From: a bacterium YEK0313
GTDB lineage: Bacteria > Pseudomonadota > Alphaproteobacteria > Rhizobiales > Phreatobacteraceae
Assembly: GCA_000751295.2 (NCBI GenBank)
Contig: CCMO02000001.1
Location: 3,934,615-3,998,614, forward strand
Length of the DNA stretch: 64,000 bases
Reading direction: 5' to 3'
This document shows positions 19,401 to 26,529 of this stretch, piece after piece (positions within the stretch are counted from its first letter, which is position 1; every line of letters begins with the position of its first letter). The position numbers and the translations under genes are program-made. The notes below the pieces were generated by a model that ran no database searches, was not told where the DNA came from, and saw only the letters and a list, made by a program, of their open reading frames with translations.

Positions 19401-19586
19401 ATCGTCGGAGTAGGTCCGAACTTGGACAGCCTGAACTCGGCTGACGGCCGCCGACAGATCGTCAGTCTTTTTCGTCGCGACATCGGTTGCCTGACTAGCG
19501 CGCCCCATGTCGCGGATGTACTGGTCGAGTTGGACCGCGGCTCGGCCGGTGTCGACAATGATCTCTGTTACGACCTGCTCAGCCAT
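16416..19586 (-). CDS. Phage tail tape measure protein
   Basis: A 1056-aa tail-length tape measure. The N-terminal region contains a coiled part and the tail-L-type block AVRNLGFQVNDIATMLASGS with SPFQVLATQGGQVFQIW; a hydrophobic segment follows (ATGGLLAMAAAAVYAYSAW). The middle is long, Ala/Arg/Gln-rich and helical. The C-terminal region has the lambda-gpH-like GLMGEAGPEAIMPLQRDSRG. In phages this protein sets tail length and is ejected into the host. The start at 19586 overlaps the preceding stop by 8 bp. No other tail gene is recognised in the element. Confidence 0.9.
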   Translation of the reverse strand: MAEQVVTEIIVDTGRAAVQLDQYIRDMGRASQATDVATKKTDDLSAAVSRVQAVQVRTYSDDRLRKLADSYEAKIDPAFKANKLIQQAESRFDMFVNRGIWSRETADDKLARYREHVERTIAPTTRLASANDNFARSTSASAYAVRNLGFQVNDIATMLASGSSPFQVLATQGGQVFQIWQDQPSVFRDFASSVGSVLTPARLATGGLLAMAAAAVYAYSAWADGQKELQRSLVGLGRDSGATLGQLNAIAAATANLRGGSIGENRGTVSALAATGRIGPQMIGSIAGIRRDFAATVGLDAAEANKMLAASFADPARGAETLNAAVGGLNRRTQDYIRYLAQSGHEQRAQQVLLDAIAPRLGRAEELTNFWARAWDRVKVAASGAVTTSGEAIDRYLASRGSVESLVDQRIKSLQAEAAGDGVVDRTNGRFLGSRSTFGETQEALQRRLGAERQLNAELQIQLTTQNALVVGAQALTSSTERQASAAALAARNSRVHDAAVDGARRQGQPGQRLVDDIRPLITELETTRRDAERLMREMPGSQEYYDAQARNATTARALQSRLRDDGRAVFDLNARGAARFRPEFYGLPDEDGNRALRPDSFAAILAQRLSPIDNANEAARVDTLLRQARTAGERGSAAAAQVYLNSRQQGGAAGTQAEVDNAARIARDRELRQSQFALGEAFRQRRDAQIDAAQTLQREIDTMGGSIAVQERVRIEQQLMTDARRQYRRELGDGAQVPLAEAEAYRRLAKAMGEARQEQALVRLRQDLTFESQTMFMPDSERRVAQTMRNVYGEGWSSQMDSAVAAQIRFNEQLRLTGDLFSGFGSGMLQDLRSGATLWGALGNQVARVGDRLLSMAMDNAIKQLLGGLMGGSGGMGWLGGLFGIGGGSFAGTPGGSFSYGAGGYTGMGPFMANGGVFGSAGLHPFALGGAFTNSIVDRPTLFPFANGTGLMGEAGPEAIMPLQRDSRGRLGVSYTPSARGQGQGGFTGNVIVNNNGQPVSASVRSDSQGNMVIDLEAMADRMEARQARNISRRNSPIGNAMAGAYGLQQRPVVG

Positions 19587-19983
19587 GTCGACGCGCCTTG
19601 CGCTTCGTCGTTTTTCGCGAGCGCCGATCGGATGGCATTTTCGACGCGACGAACTCCTCGATTACTGGTTCTGTCTCGGCATTCCAGGTAGCCATCAAAT
19701 CGCGCGCACCCTCAGCCCGCGCCGTCCGGTATGTCAGCATTTCCTCGGCGGTTGCACCGGCGATCAACCCCGCCAGAACAGCCGCGTCGGTCGCTTCACG
19801 CACGTAGCTGATGTGCGCCGGAATAGACTCCGGATCGAACCGACGACCCGTTTCACCTGTGGCGAGGTCTGCATAGATTGGAAAAATCTCGGATCGCAAG
19901 AACATGCGAGCGTCTTCCCGGCCATGTTCGGCGCCAAGTGTACGCCAGTCTTTTGCGACGGTAGATGCTGAGGTGGTGACCAT
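19579..19983 (-). CDS. Unknown phage protein upstream of the tape measure, 134 aa
   Basis: Starts at ATG 19983 behind TAGGAAAAAC. The protein is mostly helical, with a Lys/Arg-rich C-terminus. Its position just before the tape-measure gene, with overlapping ends, is where tail assembly chaperones usually lie, but no chaperone motif or slippery frameshift site is evident. Expression coupled to the tape measure is clear from the overlap. Confidence 0.6.
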   Translation of the reverse strand: MVTTSASTVAKDWRTLGAEHGREDARMFLRSEIFPIYADLATGETGRRFDPESIPAHISYVREATDAAVLAGLIAGATAEEMLTYRTARAEGARDLMATWNAETEPVIEEFVASKMPSDRRSRKTTKRKARRHG

Positions 19984-20119
19984 GTTTTTCCTATAAAAAT
20001 GCCCGTGCCGGTACATCCGCGGCACGGGCCAAGAGTGGCTGCAGAGCCTCGGCCTAGCCATGGCACTGCCTCACAGGGTCATATTCTGATTTGTGGATGC
20101 GTGCAGAAAGGAGCCCGTG

Positions 20120-20161
20120 CGGTTAACGCCCTTTCGAGGCCTCAGAGGCACGACCCACCCC
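20120..20161 (+). repeat. Element repeat, copy 1 (CGGTTAACGCC ... CACGACCCACCCC)
   Basis: A 42-bp imperfect direct repeat of 23363-23403. It begins with CGGTTAACGCC (20120-20130) and ends with CACGACCCACCCC (20149-20161). It lies in the 203-bp gap between the prohead protease gene and the 134-aa gene. Function unknown: binding site, packaging site or promoter element. Confidence 0.6.
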
Positions 20162-20186
20162 TCCCCACCTGGGACGCGAGGAGGCG

Positions 20187-20696
20187 CTATGGCGCGATGC
20201 CGCGCAGCCGCATTGCGGCTTCCGCGCGCAGACGGACAGACGTCAATTTGCTATGCTCGGTTGAGGTGAGCGTAACTGTTGTATCCGAATAGACAGGAAG
20301 AGAACAAATAGAGATTTCTGATAATTTCACTTCCTGGACTGTTCTCTCGGGTAGTCCCACACCGGGGTCTTGCCAGAAGTCGGCAATAATTCTGAACCCA
20401 AAAGACATGCCGACCACATCACCGCGACCGACGGCGCTGATAGCCCGTTGAGCATCAGGGTTGGTTGGGTCAAGATCTAAGGAGAACCATAGACCCCGAT
20501 TGTCTTGCTTTAGCCGCAGCGTGCCGGCCGACGTCCGGCCGAGAACACGATCGTAATCATGATTCCAGAGGCCCAAAATATCGCCATCTAGACAGTTAGT
20601 GAACGCTCCAGGAGCGATCCGTTCCTTGAAAAGATCGTCAACGATAGCCCATCGGTTGAAAATTACTGCATATCCCTCGACTGTTCTGCAGTCCAT
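20187..20696 (-). CDS. HK97-type prohead protease
   Basis: 169 aa from ATG 20696. Motifs of the prohead protease family are present: RTVEGYAVIFNRW near the start, ERIAPGAF, a catalytic-type LWNHDYDRVLGRTSAGTLRL, and DVVGMSFGFR, then LPERTVQEVKLSEISICSLP. The enzyme cleaves capsid scaffolding in phage heads. A longer form from GTG 20813 would overlap the preceding gene by 98 bp and is less likely. The gene normally next in line, major capsid, is absent; the gene that follows leads to the tape measure. Confidence 0.86.
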   Translation of the reverse strand: MDCRTVEGYAVIFNRWAIVDDLFKERIAPGAFTNCLDGDILGLWNHDYDRVLGRTSAGTLRLKQDNRGLWFSLDLDPTNPDAQRAISAVGRGDVVGMSFGFRIIADFWQDPGVGLPERTVQEVKLSEISICSLPVYSDTTVTLTSTEHSKLTSVRLRAEAAMRLRGIAP

Positions 20697-20712
20697 CTCC
20701 GCCCAGGAGCCT

Positions 20713-20910
20713 CTAACCTCGCCGCCTAGCAAATTTTTCCTCCATCTCCGCGGCGCGCTCCGTGATTGTCTTTTTCGGCTTTCGTTGAGCAACGATTTGC
20801 TTTGCGAATTCACCAGCGTCGAAATTTTCTATTGACAATTTTACACCGCGAAACGTCACGAACTGTTTGAAAATTGCCTTGCGAGTTCTACTCACGCGTT
20901 CAGTCGACAT
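20713..20910 (-). CDS. Small basic element protein, 65 aa
   Basis: A 65-aa basic protein from ATG 20910 with GAGGGGCGGG upstream. Lys/Arg-rich at both ends, it includes KLSIENFDAGEFAKQIVAQR. It overlaps the upstream 194-aa gene by 11 bp and precedes the protease by 16 bp, so it is part of the same transcript. Unknown function. Confidence 0.55.
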   Translation of the reverse strand: MSTERVSRTRKAIFKQFVTFRGVKLSIENFDAGEFAKQIVAQRKPKKTITERAAEMEEKFARRRG

Positions 20911-21484
20911 AGCCCGCCCCTCGCGTCTCGTTGAGATAGACCTGGATTTTCCGTGAGGCATCGCGCGCGCTTCCGAGAAAAAACGGCCAGACTGGCCCGA
21001 ATGCGCTCGGAGCGGCATCGACATCTTCCAGGTCGGAATGGAGCATCATGAGCTCGACGTGCGCGCGATCGAGCGCGGTCATCGCGGCGATGACAGCGCG
21101 GACGCGGCGGTCAAGTTCGGGTTGAACAGCTTCGCGCACCTTCTTAGCCGCGTCGGTCTGTCGAAGCCGCAGTCGTTCGACGAGCACGCTAACGGCCGCT
21201 TCAAGGTCGCGCTGCCGGCCTCGCAGGTCCGCCAGATTGGTGCGCAGCGCGGCTTTGCTGTTCGGCTGGTCGCCGAGCAACGCGGCAACGCTGGCCCTAA
21301 TTTCGGGCGACCTGTCGGCAGCGATTGCCGTCTCGATTTTCGTCTGTTCGCGCTTGGCCTGCCCGAGCTCGTGATGCAATGACGCGAGGCGCTCAACCAT
21401 CGCGCCGTATTCGGCGTCCGCCTCTGCGAGGGTGGGCACGCTGAATGCCGCTGAAGCCGGCACCTTGGATTTTAAGAGGGCCAT
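20900..21484 (-). CDS. Coiled-coil element protein, 194 aa
   Basis: Starts at ATG 21484 with CAGGAG 6 nt upstream. Residues about 25-140 form long heptad-like helices rich in Leu, Ala, Arg and Gln. There is no catalytic motif. It lies between the 176-aa gene (2-bp gap) and the prohead protease in one leftward transcript. Scaffold or head-morphogenesis roles would fit the position, but nothing in the sequence proves it. Confidence 0.6.
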   Translation of the reverse strand: MALLKSKVPASAAFSVPTLAEADAEYGAMVERLASLHHELGQAKREQTKIETAIAADRSPEIRASVAALLGDQPNSKAALRTNLADLRGRQRDLEAAVSVLVERLRLRQTDAAKKVREAVQPELDRRVRAVIAAMTALDRAHVELMMLHSDLEDVDAAPSAFGPVWPFFLGSARDASRKIQVYLNETRGAGYVD

Positions 21485-21486
21485 TT

Positions 21487-22017
21487 TTACTCCTGGAATA
21501 GGTCGCGAACCGCTGCGCCGAGCGCCGCGCCGGAAATCGCAGTCGCGGTACGATGCGTGGTCTGGCTCCAGTGCGATGCGAGGTCACCGACTTCGCGAAA
21601 GCGCTCCGCGCCGAGTTGGCCGGAAACGACGATCTCTGGCCAAGTCTCGACGAACTCGATCGCCGTACCGGAAAGCACGGCCTGTTCGTCCATCGAGCCG
21701 AGCGCCATTGCGACCAGATCGGCGAGGCGTTGCCGTGCCGTCGGGATGTGTTTCGGCGCACCAACGAGCGACGCGCCGCCCGGCGGCATGGCCAAATATT
21801 TTCGGACCGCATCCGCCACAACATGAAGCGCCGGATCGATGGCCCGCGCCGTGACAAAATTCACGAAATGGTCGAGTCCGATAATCGGGCTAACACCCGG
21901 AGCACCGGACGGCAAAAGTCCGGCTTCCTGTAGGCGCCGCGCGATGGTGCGCGAACGCGCGCGATCGAAGCCGAAGCGGCGATCCAGCGCCGCCACGGCA
22001 TCGTTGATCGAAGCCAT
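21487..22017 (-). CDS. Unknown element protein, 176 aa
   Basis: Starts at ATG 22017 behind AGAGGAG. The N-terminus (DRRFGFDRARSRTIARRLQE) looks like a helical, possibly DNA-binding segment, followed by GLLPSGAPGVSPIIGLDHFV. Similar N-termini occur in phage-encoded helical proteins of unknown function. It opens the leftward gene run that leads to the tape measure, and its upstream gap has a terminator for the preceding gene. Confidence 0.6.
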   Translation of the reverse strand: MASINDAVAALDRRFGFDRARSRTIARRLQEAGLLPSGAPGVSPIIGLDHFVNFVTARAIDPALHVVADAVRKYLAMPPGGASLVGAPKHIPTARQRLADLVAMALGSMDEQAVLSGTAIEFVETWPEIVVSGQLGAERFREVGDLASHWSQTTHRTATAISGAALGAAVRDLFQE

Positions 22018-22062
22018 CTCGGCTCCTCTCTATGTTAAAGATTGCAAGTATCTCGGCGAAGC

Positions 22063-22087
22063 AAAACGCCGCCCCGAAGGGCGGCGT
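22063..22087 (-). terminator. Rho-independent terminator with a TTCG tetraloop
   Basis: On the minus strand ACGCCGCCC, loop TTCG, GGGCGGCGT, then TTTGC. A nine-pair stem closed by the very stable C(UUCG)G loop separates the 259-aa gene from the leftward structural gene run. The short T tract makes termination efficiency uncertain. Confidence 0.65.
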
Positions 22088-22154
22088 CTGCGGCGGTACG
22101 GTTGCGGGAACATGTCCCTCAATGAGTATCGGGGCGACTTGGCGGGAAGGGACT

Positions 22155-22934
22155 CTAGGCCGCGATCTGCTCGTCACTGAGTGCGGCGCTGAGCGCGGCG
22201 CAGGCCTCCAGCAGCCGCGTCTTGCCGAACCGCTCGGCCGTTTTGCCCGCCTTGCCGAATGCCCGACCGACCGCACCGAAGTTCGCAGCATCAAGCGCCA
22301 GGTCGAGCGTCCGGACATCGTCATCCGACAACGCTTCGGTCAGGCGCCGGATCTCGTGCCGAGCCGCTCGAGCTTGCCACGGGTCCAGGGGCGCTGCAGC
22401 CGGCGGAGGTGCGCCTTGAGTTTCAGGCCGAGGACGGAAGCGTTCGGTGGCCGGCCAGAGGCGCCGTCGGCCGTCACGTCCGATCACCGACAGGCCAAGA
22501 ATCCGCCCAGGCCGCTCGTCTGAGATTGCCAACTGGCCGATCCGAATGAGCCTGCCGTCGCGGTCCCGCTCGATGTCTCCGCCGACCGGCACCAGCCGCC
22601 CGGCTCGTCGTTGAAATACGACGCCCTTGATAGCGGCCATGAGTTCGTTAACGGTCGGCCACGCGTCGAGGTAGCCATCCTCGCGCAATGGCTCGTTATC
22701 ATTCGCCGCGAGCAATTCGCCAGCGATGTCCGCCATCCATGTCGTCTGAACCTCGTCCGCCTCGGATGCTGCGCGCAGCCGGCGCCATGTAAGCAGCGGC
22801 GCGAACTTGTCGGCCATATCACGGTGCCGCGGCCTGGCCGGACGGGGCGTGCGCGGGATGACGTTGCTGTCATTTGAAGGCGCGGTTTCGCGCCAGCGCG
22901 CCAGAGTGGCGCGATGCTCGGCGGGTGTGCGCAA
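22155..22934 (-). CDS. Unknown element protein, 259 aa
   Basis: Probable TTG start at 22934 with CAGGAG 7 nt upstream; ATG 22817 is an alternative. The N-terminal part is Arg-rich; the middle has a beta-rich segment (VVFQRRAGRLVPVGGDIERD); the C-terminal 80 residues are helical. No catalytic motif is recognised. It follows a 550-bp non-coding stretch and ends before a terminator, so it forms its own unit. Confidence 0.58.
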   Translation of the reverse strand: MRTPAEHRATLARWRETAPSNDSNVIPRTPRPARPRHRDMADKFAPLLTWRRLRAASEADEVQTTWMADIAGELLAANDNEPLREDGYLDAWPTVNELMAAIKGVVFQRRAGRLVPVGGDIERDRDGRLIRIGQLAISDERPGRILGLSVIGRDGRRRLWPATERFRPRPETQGAPPPAAAPLDPWQARAARHEIRRLTEALSDDDVRTLDLALDAANFGAVGRAFGKAGKTAERFGKTRLLEACAALSAALSDEQIAA

Positions 22935-23362
22935 ATGGCGCTCCTGGGTTGGAGGAAGATATTGCCGGGTAAGCGTCGAGGAGATTGATCGTCAAGGCCT
23001 CGCGCGTTGCGCGCGTGAGCATGCGGACCGCGCCGGCTGGTCGGGAAGGTGTTCTCGACGGCCTGGCAACGCTGCCGTGTACACTTCGCGAGGAACGTCT
23101 TGGCACATGCCGGCAAGCGCGGCCGGCGTATCGTCTTTGCCCTCATCGTCATGGCCTTCGATCAGGGCGATGCGGCGGCAGCCGGCGCGCAATGGCGCAA
23201 CGGAGGCGCCTCCTCGTCAGCCTGCCCGCCGTGGCGACTTGACCGTCCCAGGCAACGGTCGACGCAGGCCGCGATCGTTGCCTGCGTCACCACCTGACGA
23301 GACAACCCCTCGACGCGCCATCTGCGGATTCTCGGGTTAGCACTAGTTCGGGGATGCCCAAC
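22935..23362. other. Stretch without a convincing gene
   Basis: About 430 bp of mixed composition. Short frames on both strands (for example 22992-23192 minus) lack ribosome sites and recognisable products. Together with the repeat-bearing 23363-23666 segment this makes a 730-bp non-coding block next to the ATPase gene, the natural place for a replication origin. Confidence 0.45.
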
Positions 23363-23403
23363 CGGTTAACGCCCCGTGAGACCCTAGAGACACGACCCAC
23401 CCC
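23363..23403 (+). repeat. Element repeat, copy 2 (CGGTTAACGCC ... CACGACCCACCCC)
   Basis: Matches 20120-20161. CGGTTAACGCC is at 23363-23373 and CACGACCCACCCC at 23391-23403, with a diverged middle. A third copy of only the 11-bp core, in reverse orientation, lies at 25401-25411 in front of the 199-aa gene. Confidence 0.6.
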
Positions 23404-23480
23404 CTCTATGCCTTGGCCGCTCCTTCCACCCCAGAACCGGTTCGCGACACATGCGCATGGCGCTGGGACGGCCAGCCGGG

Positions 23481-23666
23481 TTCCAACCCGGCGTTGGCGG
23501 TTCCAACGCCTGGGGGGTATAGGGGGGTTGGAAGAACACCCCGTTGGAAGGGGTTGGAAGGGCGTTGGAAGCCGTTTTAGGTAGGCGTTGGAAGCTCCGG
23601 GGGCCGGGGTTGGAAGGGGTTGGAAGGCAGTTTTGGGGCGTTGGAAGGGGTTGGAAGGGGTTGGAG
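23481..23666. repeat. Phased GTTGGAA repeat array, possible iterons
   Basis: Nine direct GTTGGAA words start at 23527, 23543, 23553, 23564, 23587, 23609, 23619, 23640 and 23650, and a GTTGGAG starts at 23660. Two inverted copies (TTCCAAC) are at 23481 and 23501. From the second copy on, spacings are 10, 11, 23, 22, 10, 21, 10 and 10 bp, close to whole helical turns. The array abuts the stop codon of the RepA-like ATPase gene. The same words could be read as a repetitive peptide frame on the minus strand, but no start or coding pattern supports that. Confidence 0.65.
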
Positions 23667-24839
23667 TTACCCCCCAAAGTCTTCCGCCGTGACCCATAGG
23701 CGCGATCGTGGTTTCGATGGAGGACCGTCGGTTACGACCTTGATGACGCCCGCATTCAGCAATCGGTTCATCGAGGCCTCCAACTTCCGCCTGCTTGTTC
23801 CCGCGGCCTCTGGGAGGCGTGCCATGACGGTAGGTGCATAGGACACGCTCGGATTCGGACTGACGAGCCGACCCTGTCGATTCATCGCCGAGAGCATCGA
23901 TAGGAACAGCCGATCGATCTGACCATCCAGCAGGCGCGCAGACGGGCCGGGTTTGCCATCGTCAATGACAAATACGCCGTCGCTCCATCGTAGCCGCACC
24001 CTGCCATCGCGCGCGCCGTAATTGCTTTTTTTCTGCGCCAGAATTCGCACATCAGGGTCAGCGTCATCACCCGTTGTTGCAGTCAGGTAGAGACGGCTAC
24101 GAACACTATTGTTCCACGCAGTCGATCCGGACAAACCGGAGCCAGATTGCATGCCGGCGACTGATGGATGCGCGAGAAGCAGGACGGCGCAGTCGTTATC
24201 AATCGCGATTTTGCGCAGACTCGCGATGAACGCGCGGACTTGAACGCGCTTCACTTCATCACCTCCGAAGAGATCCGCGGCAGTGTCGAGCACCACGAGC
24301 GCAGGGCGGAAGGTGGCTATCTTTGTGGCCAGCCCCGCCATCAGCGGCGTGGGCATCATGACGCCTTTTGCGTCCGGCCTCGACAGGGCAGCGTCTCGGT
24401 CAGCCAGCGGGACTAGCAAGAAGTCGCGAAGATCGGCGAGGGTACGCTCGTGGTGGCGCGCGATATCTGAAATACGGCGATGAAACTCGTCCGGCTCATC
24501 CTCGGCGCCGACGTACAGCACCCGGCCGGCGGTTGGAGTTAGGCCCATGGTCGTTAGCCCGCCCAGCGCTCCCGCGACGCCGATCTGCAGCGCGGCCAGC
24601 GATTTGCCGAGGCCACCGTCGCCGGAAAGCAATGTAACATTGCGCGCCGGGATAAGGCCGGGCAAATACCACCCCCGCTCGGGCACAGGCGCATCCTGCC
24701 AATCTGCCGGACACACCACGGGAAGCGACATATTGTCGTTTGCGGGCGCTGTCGGCGCGGCAGCGATGGCCGACAAACGAGCTTTTTCAGTCGCCAGGAT
24801 CTGCTGACCTTCCCTCCAAATGTCGGCCAGGTTCCGCAT
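23667..24839 (-). CDS. RepA-like AAA ATPase (hexameric replicative helicase type)
   Basis: A 390-aa AAA_25/RepA-type ATPase. Walker A is GDGGLGKS (73-80), followed by GRVLYVGAEDEPDEFHRR (106-122, the family's acidic loop). Walker B is LVVLDTAADLFGGD (181-194). LLLAHPSVAG and SGSTAWNNSVRSRLYL (sensor region) follow, and a winged C-terminal domain finishes. RSF1010 RepA and phage relatives unwind DNA at replication origins. Its ATG overlaps the stop of the 199-aa gene (TAATG), so the two are coupled. The repeat array sits directly behind it. Confidence 0.85.
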   Translation of the reverse strand: MRNLADIWREGQQILATEKARLSAIAAAPTAPANDNMSLPVVCPADWQDAPVPERGWYLPGLIPARNVTLLSGDGGLGKSLAALQIGVAGALGGLTTMGLTPTAGRVLYVGAEDEPDEFHRRISDIARHHERTLADLRDFLLVPLADRDAALSRPDAKGVMMPTPLMAGLATKIATFRPALVVLDTAADLFGGDEVKRVQVRAFIASLRKIAIDNDCAVLLLAHPSVAGMQSGSGLSGSTAWNNSVRSRLYLTATTGDDADPDVRILAQKKSNYGARDGRVRLRWSDGVFVIDDGKPGPSARLLDGQIDRLFLSMLSAMNRQGRLVSPNPSVSYAPTVMARLPEAAGTSRRKLEASMNRLLNAGVIKVVTDGPPSKPRSRLWVTAEDFGG

Positions 24840-25438
24840 TATGCGACCGCCCTTGCTTGCCGCTGGAAATAGCAGGCGACGTTCTCTGGCAAATCGTCGA
24901 TATCGAACCTGGCGAGGTCGTTGTCATAAGCACCGAACCCCCATTCCCACGCCTCGAGCGCGAGACGAATATCGTCGCATTGAATGCGATCCGCACGCCT
25001 GAGCGCCCGCAAGTGGCCCCGGCCGTACGGATGGAGCGAACAGCAGCCGGCGCAGCCGGCGCGGAGCCAGTCGACGGGTGCGGCGTGCAGGCGCACCGTG
25101 CCGCTGATGTTGTCCTCGCCGAGCCAATCGACCGCATCGCAGATGCGCAAATGCTCAAAGGTGTCGGTGTCGATCAGAAGCGTGTCGACGAACACGCCGT
25201 CGGCGCGCAGGGGCAGCGCGAGTGCCGTCCAACTTGGGCAATCACGGCTCACTACGTCGATCAACTTAACATCCCCGAGGACGGCGATGACCGGGCCGGG
25301 ATCGATGTCGTTTTCGAGCATCCATTCATGCGCGCCGACGGTGTCCGTCTCGGCCTCGAAGGCGGCGCAAACGTCGATTGGAACGGGTAAGAAATTTTCC
25401 GGCGTTAACCGAAATCCAGTTGACAAATTGATTGCCAC
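24839..25438 (-). CDS. Unknown protein coupled to the RepA-like ATPase, 199 aa
   Basis: An acidic 199-aa protein starting at GTG 25438 (weakly spaced GAGG upstream; TTG 25426 possible). It contains PENFLPVPIDVCAAFEAETD and VDWLRAGCAGCCSLHPYGRG; the CxxCC cluster could bind metal. No known domain is identified. Stop and next start share TAATG, so it probably serves replication together with the ATPase, as initiator or primase accessory, but this is context only. A strong plus-strand promoter overlaps its first codons. Confidence 0.62.
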   Translation of the reverse strand: MAINLSTGFRLTPENFLPVPIDVCAAFEAETDTVGAHEWMLENDIDPGPVIAVLGDVKLIDVVSRDCPSWTALALPLRADGVFVDTLLIDTDTFEHLRICDAVDWLGEDNISGTVRLHAAPVDWLRAGCAGCCSLHPYGRGHLRALRRADRIQCDDIRLALEAWEWGFGAYDNDLARFDIDDLPENVACYFQRQARAVA

Positions 25439-25448
25439 GGGTTATATA
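25420..25448 (+). promoter_or_regulatory. Strong sigma70-type promoter, antisense to the replication operon leader
   Basis: TTGACA (25420-25425), a 17-bp spacer and TATATA (25443-25448) point rightward, opposite to all neighbouring genes. The only thing downstream is a 50-nt segment ending in a strong hairpin with T7. This makes it a promoter for a short untranslated RNA. Confidence 0.72.
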
Positions 25449-25454
25449 GCCTCA

Positions 25455-25507
25455 CGCTTTTGAGAATAGCCCGGCGCAGGACGGCAATCCTGGCCGGGCA
25501 TTTTTTT
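25455..25507 (+). ncRNA. Putative short counter-transcribed RNA (ctRNA-like)
   Basis: Predicted transcript of about 50 nt from near 25455 to the T-run ending at 25507. It lies entirely within the 128-bp leader between the parB-like gene (ends 25567) and the 199-aa gene (starts 25438), complementary to the leader of the replication transcript. This arrangement - ParB-type gene, short antisense RNA, replication gene - mirrors the repB-ctRNA-repC layout of repABC plasmids, where the RNA controls copy number. Existence of the RNA is predicted from promoter plus terminator, not observed. Confidence 0.55.
25469..25507 (+). terminator. Rho-independent terminator of the antisense RNA
   Basis: GCCCGGC (25469-25475) pairs with GCCGGGC (25493-25499). 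Inside, after one bulged G, C-G and AGGA/TCCT continue the stem around loop CGGCAA. ATTTTTTT follows. There is no T-run on the minus strand, so it acts rightward only. Confidence 0.82.
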
Positions 25508-25566
25508 GGGTTAGGCGGGGTTCGGCCTGGCCGTACCGGCGATGCGGCTCGGGACAGCGAACTGCC

Positions 25567-26529
25567 TCAGTGAAGCGATCGACTGAGGACATCGATCTCC
25601 TTGGCCGTGCTCACGGTCACGCCAATTCTTAGCAGCGCCTCGCCCCGTCGATGGGCGGGCACAGCGCCCCACGCCTTCTCGAAGGCGTGAAGAGCAGCAT
25701 CATCATCGGCGCCATGCGTCTTGGTGGAGCGCGAGTCCTCTGGCTCGAGCCTCGCGCTCCACCGCTCCAAGACCGCGACCTGCTTTTCGGGCTCGCGCTC
25801 CTTAGCCGCCGCCAGGAGCGCCGACCGGTTGTTTTCAAGCCCTGTTTCGTGAGCCGCAGACTTGGCCTCAGCCGAGAGCGAGGCGACCCTGACCGCACGC
25901 TGTGCAGCCGTGCGGTCAACACCGAGTTCCCGAGAGGCCGAATTGACACCAGACCGCTTGCCGCGGCCTCCCCTGGAAACCGGCGCAATCTGCGCCGGTT
26001 TCTCTGCCTCGACATGCGGGGCATCCACGGCCTGTCGCGGCTCCCGCATGTACGGAGTGTCCAGGCGCCGCCCCTCGGCCAGTTCGATCCAGCGCGCCAA
26101 CTGCAGGTCATGTTCCAGAGCGCTCAACTCCGCCCGATGGAGATTTTCGCCAATCTCCATCATCTCGGCCGTCGGATCGTCCGCTTCGACACACAAACAG
26201 CTAACCCACTCGTGCCCAAGCAACTTGAGCGCTTCGATGCGATGGCGCCCCGCTACAAGCACCGGAACGTTGCGGCACTCCTCGCCATCGATCAGCATCT
26301 CATATACAAAACGCACTACCGGTGGATTGATGAGACCAATCTCTTGGATAGACTCTTTCAGCCTCTCCACCGAAGCCGTGTCGACCGGCCGTCGGCCGTT
26401 AGGAATGTGAATACCTGATATTTCGACGTTACTAAATTTGCCATTCCTATCTCCCCCACGGGGAGCATAGCGTTCAACACAGTCATTCTCGGAAGCCGGC
26501 TGCTTCGCTTCTCGACCGGTCGTGCTCAT
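25567..26529 (-). CDS. ParB/Srx-fold nuclease-domain protein
   Basis: 320 aa. The ParB N-terminal domain covers about residues 35-135, with LKESIQEIGLINPPVVR (57-73) and the signature VLVAGRHRIEALKLLG (90-105). Residues about 205-225 (SRELGVDRTAAQRAVRVA) look like the HTH that follows in ParB-like proteins. Such proteins bind DNA and may use CTP, or act as phage nucleases/partition factors. No ParA partner is present. Its ATG overlaps the alpA stop (ATGA), so the two are one unit. Confidence 0.85.
   Translation of the reverse strand: MSTTGREAKQPASENDCVERYAPRGGDRNGKFSNVEISGIHIPNGRRPVDTASVERLKESIQEIGLINPPVVRFVYEMLIDGEECRNVPVLVAGRHRIEALKLLGHEWVSCLCVEADDPTAEMMEIGENLHRAELSALEHDLQLARWIELAEGRRLDTPYMREPRQAVDAPHVEAEKPAQIAPVSRGGRGKRSGVNSASRELGVDRTAAQRAVRVASLSAEAKSAAHETGLENNRSALLAAAKEREPEKQVAVLERWSARLEPEDSRSTKTHGADDDAALHAFEKAWGAVPAHRRGEALLRIGVTVSTAKEIDVLSRSLH

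Noticed and set aside
23481..23666. CRISPR array
   Set aside because: Repeat unit is only 7 bp, spacers are 3-16 bp, there are inverted copies and no cas gene in the window.
23287..23697. Minus-strand frame reading through the GTTGGAA array as a repetitive Pro/Gln peptide
   Set aside because: No ribosome site, low-complexity product, and it overlaps the ATPase end; the repeat is better explained as DNA-level sites.
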